A stretch of 47,067 nucleotides of DNA from a virus, in IMG/VR virus record IMGVR_UViG_3300044832_000093, positions 1 to 47,067 of that record; one strand, 5' to 3'. Shown here piece by piece: positions 16,993 to 25,899 of this stretch. The notes below the pieces were generated by a model, which was not told where the DNA came from, did not search any database, and saw only the letters and a program-made list of their open reading frames with translations. Both the position numbers and the translations under genes were made by a program. Within the stretch, counting starts at the first letter, position 1. The number at the start of each line of letters is the position of its first letter.

Positions 16993-18045
16993 TTAGAAGG
17001 TAATCTTCACGTGACCCAATGGGTTATTAACCTGCAAACCAAAGATCGCATCGACGATTCCGCGAGGTCCACCGCCGAGGTCGGGCAATGGGACAAACCG
17101 CGGTCTGCGGTTGAACCGCAAAGCCAGCTTGTCCATATCGAGGAAGTACCCCCGGTACAGATCGGGAGTCCCGATCGGATAGTTCGCTGGGTAGCCGTTG
17201 AACAGAGTCGGATGCAAAGTCACCCGGCCAAAATCACCATGATACACGTCGATGCTCGCCTTGATCTCCCCTTCATCGGCGGCAATCCGGCGAACCGGCA
17301 ACACGGTCGAGGATTGAGGTTGGAACAAGCTGAACGAGGTGAAAGCCATTTTGAGGTTGGCGCTGATCAAGCCCGCGAATTCCCCCTGCCTGCCCGTCTG
17401 GGCGAAGACACTGGCAAACAGCGTTTGCACTTGAGCCTCAGTCAATGGAGAGCTACTAACCCCCTGCAAGATCGAAGCGGTCGGAGCAATGTAGAGAGTA
17501 GGGATCGGAAGAACCGTATCGTTTGCCGTAGTGCTCGCGCCCGTGGTCGCCCCGGCGATCGTCACCGTCGCGTTGTTGATCCAAAGGCCCAAGCCGCGGG
17601 ACAGATAAGGAACCGATCCCGTCTGGAGCTGCATTGGTTGGTCAGAACAGGTCGTGGCTTCAATGTCACGCTTCAGCTCTTCAATAGCTTTCGCGACACA
17701 GTTCGCCATTTCCTCTTCCTTGCCGACACCAGCCACATCACTGACGTTCTCCGCGAAGTCAGACACAGCCGGGACACGCCACATTTTCTGAACATAAGCG
17801 CCCACCCTTGCACGGTTCGCTACCTCGTTCTCCCAGTTGGCGGCAGTAGCATCAATGCCATCTAGAACGCCTCCCATGTTCGGAGTCAGGTAATTGTCCA
17901 TCTGCCACTCAAAATGAGTATTGGTGGCCGCGCCGGATTTAGGAACCATCGTCGTAAACGGGGTCTCCTTCATGTCGGCGATCGCAATCAGGTCGGAAAG
18001 GTCTTCCCTTTTCCCAACCTGATTTAATTCTAGAAGCATTGCCAT
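16993..18045 (-). CDS. Major capsid protein, DUF5309 / SU10-like HK97 fold
   Basis: 350 residues. The N-terminus with LNQVGKREDLSDLIAIADMK, the ETPFTTMVPK segment and THFEWQMDNY closely match the pattern of the DUF5309 (SU10 major capsid protein) family, which adopts the HK97 fold. The C-terminal half contains the expected beta strands and the RGYFLDMDKLALRF motif. The scaffold gene lies immediately upstream with 4 nt between the two. This protein should form the icosahedral shell. Confidence 0.9.
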   Translation of the reverse strand: MAMLLELNQVGKREDLSDLIAIADMKETPFTTMVPKSGAATNTHFEWQMDNYLTPNMGGVLDGIDATAANWENEVANRARVGAYVQKMWRVPAVSDFAENVSDVAGVGKEEEMANCVAKAIEELKRDIEATTCSDQPMQLQTGSVPYLSRGLGLWINNATVTIAGATTGASTTANDTVLPIPTLYIAPTASILQGVSSSPLTEAQVQTLFASVFAQTGRQGEFAGLISANLKMAFTSFSLFQPQSSTVLPVRRIAADEGEIKASIDVYHGDFGRVTLHPTLFNGYPANYPIGTPDLYRGYFLDMDKLALRFNRRPRFVPLPDLGGGPRGIVDAIFGLQVNNPLGHVKITF

Positions 18046-18049
18046 AATT

Positions 18050-19105
18050 TTATACTATTCCCCCTGATCGAAGGAGAGCGGCCAGATTTTTGGTCCCTCC
18101 TCTTTCGATATATTTCTGAGCACCCTCGGAAACTGCTTTTTGCGAACCGTTCACCTTACCGACCGCCGCTGACGCTGGAGCATTAATGGCGGGCGACTTC
18201 GCCGCCTTGATCTGGGCTTTGATGGCAGGAGCCTTCAATGACGCATCCAGGGCTACCTTTTGAGCCGCCCGGGTCTTGCGCCCCACATAGGCGTCTGCTA
18301 GAATCTCCGGCCAATCCGAATACTTGGTCAGTTGTGGAAGAGCTTTCACGCTGTTGACCACGAACGTATTCAACTCCGTCCCCGGCTTATAGAAATCCGG
18401 AAACTCTTTGGATATGTTCTGAACAACTTGAGCGTGGTTAGCGATGAACTGCCGCCGCTCGGGAATCCCTCTTCTCAACAGCTTCGCCGCATCTGACTGC
18501 CAAGACCTAGCCTTGGTCTCATCGACGAATTCGGTTTTGCCGTCTGCGAGCTGCATGTGGCCGCCCTGCGGGTTGTTAATGCACCACTCTTCCAACTTTT
18601 CTAGCTGCGCCTGGGTGGAATCCAAATCCTCCACGTTATAAATCCCAGCCAACGGGTTTTGAGGATCTTCGACACGAACGGGTGGTTGAGCCCCTTGCGT
18701 TTCCAACTGTTTCTTCAGTGTCGTTAAATCCGCCTCCGCCCGCTCCGCCCGCTCTCGGGCCTCGTGCTTCTGCGCGGTCAACTGATCGATTCGCTTCTGG
18801 ATGTTCTCCGGGTAGTTTTGGGTTTCCTCTACCGCCGCCGGTTCGGCTTCCGGCTCCGCGCCTAATGACGCTAAAGCCTCCGCCTGACCAGATTCAACCG
18901 TTTCCGTTGGAGTTCCTTCCGCTGCCACTTCAGCAACTTCGGGTTGTGCTACTTCAACTCCATTTGTTTCCGGTTGAATTTCCGCAGCGGGAGTCACAGT
19001 CGTTCTAGATTCCCCGAACATGCCTTTAATAAGGCCGCCCTGGTGAATCAATGAAGACAAGCGCCCCTCACTAACTGACCCATCAATATTCAAATCAACT
19101 GCCAT
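18050..19105 (-). CDS. Capsid scaffolding protein
   Basis: 351 residues, acidic in the first third (many Glu, Ala, Val and Pro), with a coiled coil at roughly residues 95-145 (ENIQKRIDQLTAQKHEARER onward) and a basic, Ala/Lys-rich C-terminus. That is the usual build of phage scaffolds, which organise the capsid protein during procapsid assembly and then leave. It lies directly before the major capsid gene. TGAGG stands 8 bases before the ATG at 19105. Confidence 0.8.
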   Translation of the reverse strand: MAVDLNIDGSVSEGRLSSLIHQGGLIKGMFGESRTTVTPAAEIQPETNGVEVAQPEVAEVAAEGTPTETVESGQAEALASLGAEPEAEPAAVEETQNYPENIQKRIDQLTAQKHEARERAERAEADLTTLKKQLETQGAQPPVRVEDPQNPLAGIYNVEDLDSTQAQLEKLEEWCINNPQGGHMQLADGKTEFVDETKARSWQSDAAKLLRRGIPERRQFIANHAQVVQNISKEFPDFYKPGTELNTFVVNSVKALPQLTKYSDWPEILADAYVGRKTRAAQKVALDASLKAPAIKAQIKAAKSPAINAPASAAVGKVNGSQKAVSEGAQKYIERGGTKNLAALLRSGGIV

Positions 19106-19185
19106 GAGTTTGCCTCAAGAAATGCCAGCATTTTGGGGAAATGCAGAAAACCATTTTGTCAACCTGATGTTTACGCCATGTCCCG

Positions 19186-19473
19186 TCAAATCTCAACAAG
19201 GATCTCCGGTTCAGCCTGTTGAGTCCTGGCAACCCGTAAATTGTGCAACTTTTCTAGAATGGTGCGGGACCACCAGAGGCCGCCCGCCAAATGTTTCAAC
19301 TGGAGAGGTTCAAGGGTTGGTTGGTCAATCAAAGACCCGATCTCCTCAATATTGGTCTGAATCACTTGAATGATCGCCTGATATTGCTCCGGGCTCAGTT
19401 CGGACATCCGGTTGGACAACTCCTCCTGATCCATCACCCGACCGAAACGGATGGTAATTTTTTCTTCGCTCAT
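19186..19473 (-). CDS. Small helical hypothetical virion-module protein
   Basis: 95 residues from the ATG at 19473, which overlaps the TGA of the gene before it as ATGA; a start at 19491 would overlap more. It is helical and acidic in its first half (SELSPEQYQAIIQVIQTNIE), with a W-W-S-R-T segment near the end. About 80 bases without a gene separate it from the scaffold. No family recognised; translational coupling to the fibre-like gene is likely from the overlap. Confidence 0.6.
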   Translation of the reverse strand: MSEEKITIRFGRVMDQEELSNRMSELSPEQYQAIIQVIQTNIEEIGSLIDQPTLEPLQLKHLAGGLWWSRTILEKLHNLRVARTQQAEPEILVEI

Positions 19474-20795
19474 GTGTTTGGGTAGCGCCATTTATGGCCG
19501 CGCACGGACATTCGCCACTGTGGCCCCGAGGGAACAGTCCCCGTCAACCTTGGGTTAACAAACCCCGTCGAGACGGCAAAGCCAATGATCGGGCCTGGGT
19601 CCAAAAAAGCCCCGCCTGAAAACCTCGGATTGACGAAACCTGTCGAAAAGGCCGCGCCCGAAAGCTGAATCCGAAATCTGGGTTTGACCAATCCGGTGGA
19701 GAGGGATGTCCCAGACACCGGAGTACGAAAACGAATTTGGAGGACCGCAGTTCCGTGGGCGCTTCCAGTCAGTTGCACCCGGAATCGGACCTGGGCCGCA
19801 CCCGTACTAGAACTCTGGGCGGCAACCGGCGGGCGAAACCGAATTTGAACCGCGCCCGTCCCCGCCGCAGCTCCGGCAGTAGGTGGCCGGAGCCGGACAT
19901 GTACCGACCCGGTTCCGATCGACGTTCCAAAGGCAGTTTGCTCACCGGTTCTCGGATGAACGAATCCCGTGCTAGAAGCCAAGCCCGTAACCGGAACCCG
20001 AAACCTGGATTGAACGGCTCCCGTACCCGTACCCGCCCCCGTCGTTGGGGGCCGGAACCGAGGTTTGATCGCACCCGTGCCAGAGCCAGCTCCCGTCGTT
20101 GGGGGCCGGAACCGAGGTTTGATTGCACCCGTCCCAGTAGACTTCCCGGTCGTAGGCTCCCAAAAATTACTCGACGACCCAATTTTGAGCGCGGCAATAG
20201 CACCAGTCCATCCTAGCACGCCACTTTGAACATCCGTCCCCGTTATGGACCCCGCCGCAGCTTGGATGATGAACCCGGTTATCAGTCCATTCGCACCCGT
20301 ATTAAGCTCGGTCCACCCGGTTTCAACCGCACCCGTACCAGACCCATCAACATTGAACGCCTTGAATACCAAATCGCCCGCCGCGGTCGTGGTGATCGCC
20401 CCGGAACTTAAAGCCGTGCTTACGCCAACCCCGCTATTGGTGCCGTCGCCTGTGATCGTTGTCGGGCCGCCGGACACTTCATAAAGATGAAGAACCGTTG
20501 AGCCTGGGGCTCCACTAAGGGTGACCGTTATCTTTGGAAGGGTCCCTCCTGTGATATTTGCGGCGGCCCAGATACTGACTGGAATCCCGTTGCCACCCCC
20601 GGTATTTTCTACCAATTTGGTGAACGTCGCCGCCCCGGTCGAAATCGCGATTGAAGAAACCGTGACCGTCGCACTCGCCATGCAGATAACGACGAGAATA
20701 TTACCGGAAACCGTGTTCCCGGTATAAGAAAGAGCTGCGGTACTCCCTACAACCGTGGCGAGGCCATCGACAGATTGAGGTACGGCCCAAGCCAT
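19470..20795 (-). CDS. Fibre-like surface protein with Ig-like head and 18-residue tandem repeats
   Basis: 441 residues. The first 210 form a Gly/Thr/Ser-rich beta domain (STAALSYTGNTVSGNILVVI onward), of the immunoglobulin-like kind found in phage surface proteins. From about residue 213 the protein consists of about eleven imperfect 18-residue repeats built on S/G-T-G-A-x-x-x-R-F-R-x-P-x-T-G-x-A, ending in a basic Trp-containing tail. Such repeats form extended fibres or decorate the capsid. The gene lies in the head module between the portal and the scaffold, not in the tail module. The product could be a capsid fibre that binds polysaccharide; function is inferred. Confidence 0.65.
   Translation of the reverse strand: MAWAVPQSVDGLATVVGSTAALSYTGNTVSGNILVVICMASATVTVSSIAISTGAATFTKLVENTGGGNGIPVSIWAAANITGGTLPKITVTLSGAPGSTVLHLYEVSGGPTTITGDGTNSGVGVSTALSSGAITTTAAGDLVFKAFNVDGSGTGAVETGWTELNTGANGLITGFIIQAAAGSITGTDVQSGVLGWTGAIAALKIGSSSNFWEPTTGKSTGTGAIKPRFRPPTTGAGSGTGAIKPRFRPPTTGAGTGTGAVQSRFRVPVTGLASSTGFVHPRTGEQTAFGTSIGTGSVHVRLRPPTAGAAAGTGAVQIRFRPPVAAQSSSTGAAQVRFRVQLTGSAHGTAVLQIRFRTPVSGTSLSTGLVKPRFRIQLSGAAFSTGFVNPRFSGGAFLDPGPIIGFAVSTGFVNPRLTGTVPSGPQWRMSVRGHKWRYPNT
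19500..20165 (-). repeat. 54-bp tandem repeats in the fibre-like gene
   Basis: The C-terminal part of the gene is built of about eleven 54-bp units. The two units nearest the head domain (about 20039-20083 and 20093-20137) differ in only two bases over about 45, while others have diverged widely. The near-identical pair points to recent duplication by slippage or recombination, so repeat number may vary between relatives. Confidence 0.75.
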
Positions 20796-20808
20796 TCTAG
20801 ATCACCCT

Positions 20809-21267
20809 CTATAGAAGCGTAAAAATAATATCTACCGCGGCAAGAAAATTAACTACGATCGTCAGGCCAACGCCGCCAGGGGACGCGATGTCCATAAACC
20901 AAGTCATATTTCCCACGGTAAGAGCATCAAAGAAACATACGCTCCCAAGAGTCTGGGCATTCGTCGCAACGCCGGGGAAAGCAATCGCATTGGTATTGTT
21001 CATCACCGTCCCGGTGGCTGCCCAGGCAACCACGGTCCAACCAATGCCTGCCGCGCCCATCGCCTGCCGGGCGTAAGTGGTATCGGAGGAAACCAGCCAT
21101 TCAACGCCAGTAGCGATCGCTTTGGTGGCTACAGTGCAATTGCCCGTCGCAAGACCAACCCAATTCGACCCACCCCCGGCATCCTGAAATTTACCAGCCG
21201 CCAACGCGATGAACGTTTTGATCATCGCTGTGTCGGCATAAGCCGAAAACCCGTTCCCTGCCGCCAT
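20809..21267 (-). CDS. Small virion decoration / tail-fibre-like protein
   Basis: 152 residues, beta-rich. The order of motifs (SNWVGLATGNCTVATKAIA, then TTYARQAMGAAGIGW, then N-N-T-N-A-I-A-F-P-G-V-A-T-x-x-x-x-L-G-S-V-x-F-F-D-A) is the same as in a widespread group of small phage structural proteins with the pattern Y-A-R-Q ... I-x-F-P-x-A-T-x-x-W-G-x-V-T-x-F-x-I-x-D-A. These are usually annotated as tail-fibre or head-decoration proteins. The neighbouring fibre-like gene follows after 13 nt. Confidence 0.65.
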   Translation of the reverse strand: MAAGNGFSAYADTAMIKTFIALAAGKFQDAGGGSNWVGLATGNCTVATKAIATGVEWLVSSDTTYARQAMGAAGIGWTVVAWAATGTVMNNTNAIAFPGVATNAQTLGSVCFFDALTVGNMTWFMDIASPGGVGLTIVVNFLAAVDIIFTLL

Positions 21268-21270
21268 GTC

Positions 21271-21477
21271 TTATTCTTTCCTTACGCTTGTTCCATCCGA
21301 AAGTTGCTGGGTTTCGCGCAAACGGCGTTCGTTCTCGTGGAAATCCCCACCGTAGACAATCTGTTCCTCGCCCGTCGCCGGGTCGGTGAGGCGGATTCGA
21401 CATCCCGCACTAGAACGAGTTTTCCCACTAGCTAGAGGAGGTGGAGGAGGTTCATATCCCATTTCAATGTCACTCAT
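21271..21477 (-). CDS. Small hypothetical protein
   Basis: 68 residues, with a Pro stretch near residue 11 and a polar C-terminus. The ATG at 21477 overlaps the stop of the gene before it (ATGA) and the stop is 3 nt before the next start, so it is well embedded in the operon. IRLTDPATGEEQIVYGGDF reads like a short beta hairpin. No family recognised. Confidence 0.55.
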   Translation of the reverse strand: MSDIEMGYEPPPPPLASGKTRSSAGCRIRLTDPATGEEQIVYGGDFHENERRLRETQQLSDGTSVRKE

Positions 21478-21683
21478 ACCTTGATGATCCCTGGAACTTT
21501 GTCTTCCGTTTCGTACTGTTTGATAAACTCCATCATCCCAGCCGCGAGGTTCCTCGCAAGATAGGTGGTCACCAACCCTTGCCGAGTCTGACGGACGATT
21601 CGAAGATGGTTTGGTTCCTCGTAAAACTCCATCACGGGCTTCGACCGATCTATAACAGGCTTCCCGATTCTAGAAGGCATCAT
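21474..21683 (-). CDS. Small hypothetical protein after the portal gene
   Basis: 69 residues starting at a double ATG (21683 or 21680), five bases after the portal stop. Basic, with a TTYLARNLAAGMMEFIKQYE helix. It overlaps the next gene by 4 bases. Role unknown; expression should be coupled to the portal. Confidence 0.55.
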   Translation of the reverse strand: MMPSRIGKPVIDRSKPVMEFYEEPNHLRIVRQTRQGLVTTYLARNLAAGMMEFIKQYETEDKVPGIIKV

Positions 21684-21688
21684 AGCAT

Positions 21689-23863
21689 TTAATCCTGGGT
21701 TCCGCCAACCTGACCCTGAGTAGTCGCCGCGGCTTGGCCGGGAGCTTGCGCCACACCAAGTTTACCGGTGGTAGCGTTCTGGGCCTGCTTGATTTGGAAC
21801 TGGAGAAATTTGACCCGCTTCTCGAAGCCAGCTTTGATTTCTGGATCGGTTTGAACCTTCATACTGATCTCAGGGGATGACTGAATCAATTGCTGCAAGG
21901 TATCCAACCGGAGCTTGTAATTCTGGCCCTTTTGCACCATCGGCGGCGGAACGCAGTTGAGAATAGAAACCAGATTCTTGCCCTCATCATTGATCTCATC
22001 CTGGGAGGCCTGGGCATCAGATTTGCAGAGCCGGGTCGCCAATTTTGGGTCAATCGCCTCCATCGTCACGCGAGTAAGGGCGTTGCGGTCAATCACCCCG
22101 CCGGAGTCGATTGCCAACACTTTATCAACCAGATCCAGCTTTTGGGAAAGAAATTCCATGTCCAAATCGCGGGTATCAAATTCGATGGTCAAATCCCACT
22201 CCCCACGGATATCTTCAGCGCTGACCTTGAACTGGATGCCCGCTTGAGTCGCGATATGCATCACATCCTCGTCCGAGAGGTATTGCTGGCAGAGCTGGCC
22301 GATCTGGGTAAAAATCTCTTTCCACTCGTTTAACCACGCGTCGACAAGGCGTTGACTTTTTTGGACTACTTTATTGGGATCAACTCCCTCGACTCGCTTA
22401 CCAAAATATTGGTTAGCGTCCATCGTAGTGGCTTGCTCGATATTAATGGTGGTTTCTCCCATCGGAGGGAGACCAAGCCACTGAAGCTCTCCCGGCTGCA
22501 TAACACCGACTTGAACGCCTGGGCCGAGGGTATACTGAGTCTTACCGCGCATGAGCGGGTAAGTGAGAGGAGGAAGCACATCAATTGTGGTTCGGTCAAT
22601 TCTATAATCACGTTGGGTCTTTATTTCGAACTGATTAGTAGAAAGTAGGTCAGTGACTCCGCGAGACGCGATAATAAATCGATCAACACGCTCGCGCACA
22701 TGATCCACAACAGGAATCTTTCCGTGCTTGAAAGGGTTGGTCTCGATCTTACCAAACTCTCTTTCAGAAGGGTGAAAGATAACTCGCTGGGTCTTTTGAA
22801 CTCCGTCCTCGTATCCTCTGATCCAGACATAGAAAACCTCCGTGACGTTCTTCATGTCGTCCATCCAGGTATACTGGCGGCCAATCATGGCGCGGGAAGT
22901 CCAGTATGCTAGAACGGACCAAAGAACCGAGTGCCCTATCCGTTTACGGCATCCGGCGGTGAACTTTTCGTCCCACTCTTCCAATTTTGCGCGATCTTCC
23001 AATTCACTAGGCGAAAGTAGAACCCGTTGCGCCATCCACTGAGCGGTCCCGCTGGTATCCGTATTAATATTGAAGAAAAGATCGAGACCAACCTTAAGAG
23101 CATAGAGTTTGGGGCGGTTCTCTTTGAGGTACTTGTGGTCATACTCGTGGACTCCATCTTTCAGAAGATCCTTGATGCACTTCTCGTCGTCCGGGATATC
23201 GGGGATATACTTCCGCAAGACCGCGGAGGCCGTTTCTAGAAGCGTGTCTGATAATTCCGCAGTGCCCTCCAATACCGGGGTAAGTAAAGAAAGAACCGCA
23301 GCAATGTTTGGATCACGCTGAGAGAGTGCAACGATCTCTTGTAGAGTAATGGTTCGTTGCTCTGTGCCGGTCTCCTGTAGCCATTGAATAGTGGTTCCTG
23401 AGTATCCATAGTGCTGTCTCCATTGCGCGGCGTGCTCGGCCTCGATAAACAGCTCCCGGTTCATCTTGTTCCGGCGGAAGTAATCCAACACCGCTTCCAT
23501 GACCTTGGCCTTCTGGATATTGGCCGGATCGGTCGAGAGAATGCATGAAATCTTGGCCGTTTTGATGACGGCCAGCATTATGTCAATGTCATCCTGGATG
23601 AACATGTCAGCCAGCCGGATTCGACAATCGGCGGCTCCTTCCCAGGGAAAAGGCTGCTTTCCGATCCGTTCTTTGTGTTTTCTGCCGTCTTCGGCCTGAC
23701 CAGCCCAAGAGGCGAAACGAACGTCATCCAAAGAGGTGAACCGATCCGTATACCGGGTAAAGGCCGCAAGGCTATCGCCGAACTGGCGATGAAACTCGGT
23801 GTGGAGTTCCTTATCGGTCTTTGGCTCGACAAAGCCTGACTCCGCCTGGACATCTTCAGCCAA
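21689..23863 (-). CDS. Portal (head-tail connector) protein
   Basis: 724 residues, in the range of podovirus portals of the P22 type. Features are the DVRFASWAGQAEDGRKHKE segment near residue 47, FPWEGAADCRIRLADMFIQD near 72, a YGYSGTTIQWLQETG segment near 150, and a long helical C-terminal region rich in Gln after residue 600. This order is one I know from dodecameric portal proteins of short-tailed phages. The gene lies between the large terminase and the scaffold/capsid pair, exactly where a portal is expected. It forms the DNA entry ring and docks the terminase. Confidence 0.8.
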   Translation of the reverse strand: MAEDVQAESGFVEPKTDKELHTEFHRQFGDSLAAFTRYTDRFTSLDDVRFASWAGQAEDGRKHKERIGKQPFPWEGAADCRIRLADMFIQDDIDIMLAVIKTAKISCILSTDPANIQKAKVMEAVLDYFRRNKMNRELFIEAEHAAQWRQHYGYSGTTIQWLQETGTEQRTITLQEIVALSQRDPNIAAVLSLLTPVLEGTAELSDTLLETASAVLRKYIPDIPDDEKCIKDLLKDGVHEYDHKYLKENRPKLYALKVGLDLFFNINTDTSGTAQWMAQRVLLSPSELEDRAKLEEWDEKFTAGCRKRIGHSVLWSVLAYWTSRAMIGRQYTWMDDMKNVTEVFYVWIRGYEDGVQKTQRVIFHPSEREFGKIETNPFKHGKIPVVDHVRERVDRFIIASRGVTDLLSTNQFEIKTQRDYRIDRTTIDVLPPLTYPLMRGKTQYTLGPGVQVGVMQPGELQWLGLPPMGETTINIEQATTMDANQYFGKRVEGVDPNKVVQKSQRLVDAWLNEWKEIFTQIGQLCQQYLSDEDVMHIATQAGIQFKVSAEDIRGEWDLTIEFDTRDLDMEFLSQKLDLVDKVLAIDSGGVIDRNALTRVTMEAIDPKLATRLCKSDAQASQDEINDEGKNLVSILNCVPPPMVQKGQNYKLRLDTLQQLIQSSPEISMKVQTDPEIKAGFEKRVKFLQFQIKQAQNATTGKLGVAQAPGQAAATTQGQVGGTQD

Positions 23864-24173
23864 TCTTCCCCTCTCGGATCAATGCATCGACGGGCTCTGG
23901 AGGCTGACGGCCATTGGAGCGGAAACCGCGGAGAGGTCCGGGGCCTACTAAGCCTGTAGCAGGAGGCCCCATCCGAACAGGAGGACAGTTATACTCCTCC
24001 GGTTTCCCTCCCAACTTCGCCCACAATTCTTTCGCCTTCGCCAGCTTACCCTCCAAACTCGTAATCTCTGCCGTCAAAGCTTCTAGAAGGCGGTCCCGTT
24101 TGGCCAGGGCTGCCTTGACCTTGGCCTCCAACCGTTCGGCGGCGGAGGCCTTAACCTTTCCCAACTCCTCCAA
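23856..24173 (-). CDS. Small coiled-coil protein
   Basis: 105 residues. The first 55 form a Lys/Ala/Glu/Leu-rich coiled coil (ASAAERLEAKVKAALAKRD onward); the rest is Pro/Gly-rich. It overlaps the portal start by 8 bases. No known family. A structural or assembly helper for the portal is conceivable from the overlap. Confidence 0.55.
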   Translation of the reverse strand: MEELGKVKASAAERLEAKVKAALAKRDRLLEALTAEITSLEGKLAKAKELWAKLGGKPEEYNCPPVRMGPPATGLVGPGPLRGFRSNGRQPPEPVDALIREGKIG

Positions 24174-24176
24174 ATT

Positions 24177-24575
24177 TTAGGAAGGAGAAGGGCCAGCCAC
24201 CGGAGCTACTGTTTGACCAGGAAGCGGGCCGGATGGAACCACCGGAGGAAGCGCAGCATTGGCCGCATCGATCGCAGCTTGGGCAGACGGAACCAGGGCG
24301 GCGGCACTAGCATCAGCCGACTGCAAAGCAGCCAAAGAAGCTTGAGCATCAGCCAGGGCAACGGCATTACCGGGAGCGGCAATCACCAGGGCAACAAATT
24401 TATTGAGCAAATCGATCAGGGCTTGGATTACTGCGGGAGGCATAATATTTTGTCTTTCAATATCAAGGCGCTGTTGTTCAATATCGACGAATCGCACCAA
24501 ACTTTCGGCGATACTTGCCACACTCGTAGCAATGCTTTCCAAACTATCTTCCGTAAAGGCACGCTGTTTTCCCAT
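24177..24575 (-). CDS. Ala-rich helical virion-module protein
   Basis: 132 residues from the ATG at 24575 (GKQRAFTEDSLESIATSV); an ATG at 24593 is also in frame. Long amphipathic helices, then an Ala/Asp/Ser-rich region, and a Pro-rich end. It overlaps the gene before it by 32 bases. No family named; the helical amphipathic build suits a virion or assembly protein. Confidence 0.5.
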   Translation of the reverse strand: MGKQRAFTEDSLESIATSVASIAESLVRFVDIEQQRLDIERQNIMPPAVIQALIDLLNKFVALVIAAPGNAVALADAQASLAALQSADASAAALVPSAQAAIDAANAALPPVVPSGPLPGQTVAPVAGPSPS

Positions 24576-24795
24576 GTTTGGAGTCCACCACATCTAGGTA
24601 CTTAAAAATGTAGGGTAAATAGGTGTTATCGATCTGATCCCATCCGTCGATGACGTGCCGTAAGGTTACCTTTGATACCCTCCCAAAAGATCCTTCCACC
24701 CAGCGGGTTTCCTCGATGTGGTGACTCCCATACCGAAACGTCCTTTTGAACGTCCTGACAGTGGGCGTACCCCCATCCTGGACGGGACCAACCAT
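24544..24795 (-). CDS. Small hypothetical protein
   Basis: 83 residues. The middle (TFKRTFRYGSHHIEETRWVE and VTLRHVIDGWDQIDNTYLPY) has a protein-like balance of aromatic and charged residues, better than the competing frames over the same bases. It starts 9 nt after the gene before it and its end overlaps the next by 32 bases. Function unknown. Confidence 0.5.
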   Translation of the reverse strand: MVGPVQDGGTPTVRTFKRTFRYGSHHIEETRWVEGSFGRVSKVTLRHVIDGWDQIDNTYLPYIFKYLDVVDSKHGKTACLYGR

Positions 24796-24804
24796 TGGAA
24801 AAAA

Positions 24805-25065
24805 TCACTTGTGCTTTTTGTGGGCCTTGGGAGATGGAAACTCTTCATCTCCATCCTCCGGAGGATCTTCAACTACGGGCGACGTGACGGGATGGAGCCT
24901 ATCCTCCAGAATCTTCACCCGGCGCTCCAGATCCGCGAAGTCGTGCTTCTCCCGCTCTGGCAGGCTGTCGTATTCTAAAAGCTTGGCATCGACGATTTTC
25001 AAATGATCGTCGAAAGCCAACTTGATCACATCCAAGTCTTCCTGGGTTGGTATGGTGGCTGGCAT
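24805..25065 (-). CDS. Small acidic coiled-coil protein
   Basis: 86 residues. A helix-forming N-terminal half (TQEDLDVIKLAFDDHLKIVD, then LERRVKILEDRL) is followed by a Pro/Glu-rich linker and a basic Lys/His tail. It fits between the beta-rich gene before it and the small gene after it with short gaps. No family recognised. Confidence 0.5.
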   Translation of the reverse strand: MPATIPTQEDLDVIKLAFDDHLKIVDAKLLEYDSLPEREKHDFADLERRVKILEDRLHPVTSPVVEDPPEDGDEEFPSPKAHKKHK

Positions 25066-25084
25066 AAATTAGAGGGATTCCGTT

Positions 25085-25846
25085 TCAGTTCATCGACAAC
25101 AGAGACGCGCCGGTCAGGGAAAGGGTTCCCGACCCGAAGGCTACCGCCCAAAAATCAACGTAAGTGATCACACTGGCTACCCCGACCGCGCCTTTGATGA
25201 TCGTCATTCCCGTCTGCATCGGGTTGGCAAAAGCCGAGGTAAGGTTAACGACCGAAACCGGCGTGCCGTAGTAAGGGAAAACCCCGGGACCCGTCTGGAA
25301 TGCCGCTAGATAAAACTCAGCAGTCGCCGCGATATTATCGACCACGATCAGGGAATCATACCAAGAGCCAGCTACCAGGGTCACCCCGGAAGCAACTGAG
25401 CTAGAACCAGCCCCGGCAACGACGGCGCTAGGGACAGTGGCACTGATCGCCGTGTCATACTGGAAATAAGCGCCGGAGGCAGGGGCCGTGCCTGCAATAG
25501 CCGATGGAAAGAAGCCCCAGAAGAGCTGTCCGGTGTTACCGGCGGTAAACAGAGTGGTCGGGCGGAAAACGGTACGAAAGGCATACTTGCCCGAGGTGGC
25601 GCTAAAATCCAGGAGCCCAGGAAAGCCTAAAGAAGCGAGTGCGCCTGAAGCCGTACCACTGGTAAGCGACCAGCATCCTGGATGGCCTGCGAAATTAACC
25701 GCGCTTAACGCCGAAGCTGCACCAGTTCCCGAGGCAGTGCCTCGTCCTGTAATTGCACCCAATCCAGTGACAAAGTGGTCTTCCTCAAACCACGATAATC
25801 CGGTTGGCCAACTCGTATAAAGATTTACTGAAAGAGACGAAGGCAT
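25085..25846 (-). CDS. Jelly-roll (lectin-like) virion protein
   Basis: 253 residues, beta-rich with little charge. Motifs such as PGLLDFSATSGKYAFRTVFR, NTGQLFWGFF, GAYFQYDT and GSWYDSLIVVD follow the pattern of concanavalin A-like jelly-roll domains seen in some phage fibres and decoration proteins. It begins just after the large terminase gene and probably displays on the virion surface and binds carbohydrate. Fold inferred from the pattern; no close family named. Confidence 0.55.
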   Translation of the reverse strand: MPSSLSVNLYTSWPTGLSWFEEDHFVTGLGAITGRGTASGTGAASALSAVNFAGHPGCWSLTSGTASGALASLGFPGLLDFSATSGKYAFRTVFRPTTLFTAGNTGQLFWGFFPSAIAGTAPASGAYFQYDTAISATVPSAVVAGAGSSSVASGVTLVAGSWYDSLIVVDNIAATAEFYLAAFQTGPGVFPYYGTPVSVVNLTSAFANPMQTGMTIIKGAVGVASVITYVDFWAVAFGSGTLSLTGASLLSMN

Positions 25847-25899
25847 GACTGCGAGTCTACTCTCCGTTCACGTGAAAGCAACAAACGGTTGACAACGAG

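Noticed and set aside
19737-20216. Long plus- and minus-strand frames rich in Arg over the fibre repeats
   Set aside because: They arise because 54-bp repeats leave all frames open; the Ig-like head and regular R-F-R-x-P units occur only in the minus-strand frame chosen.
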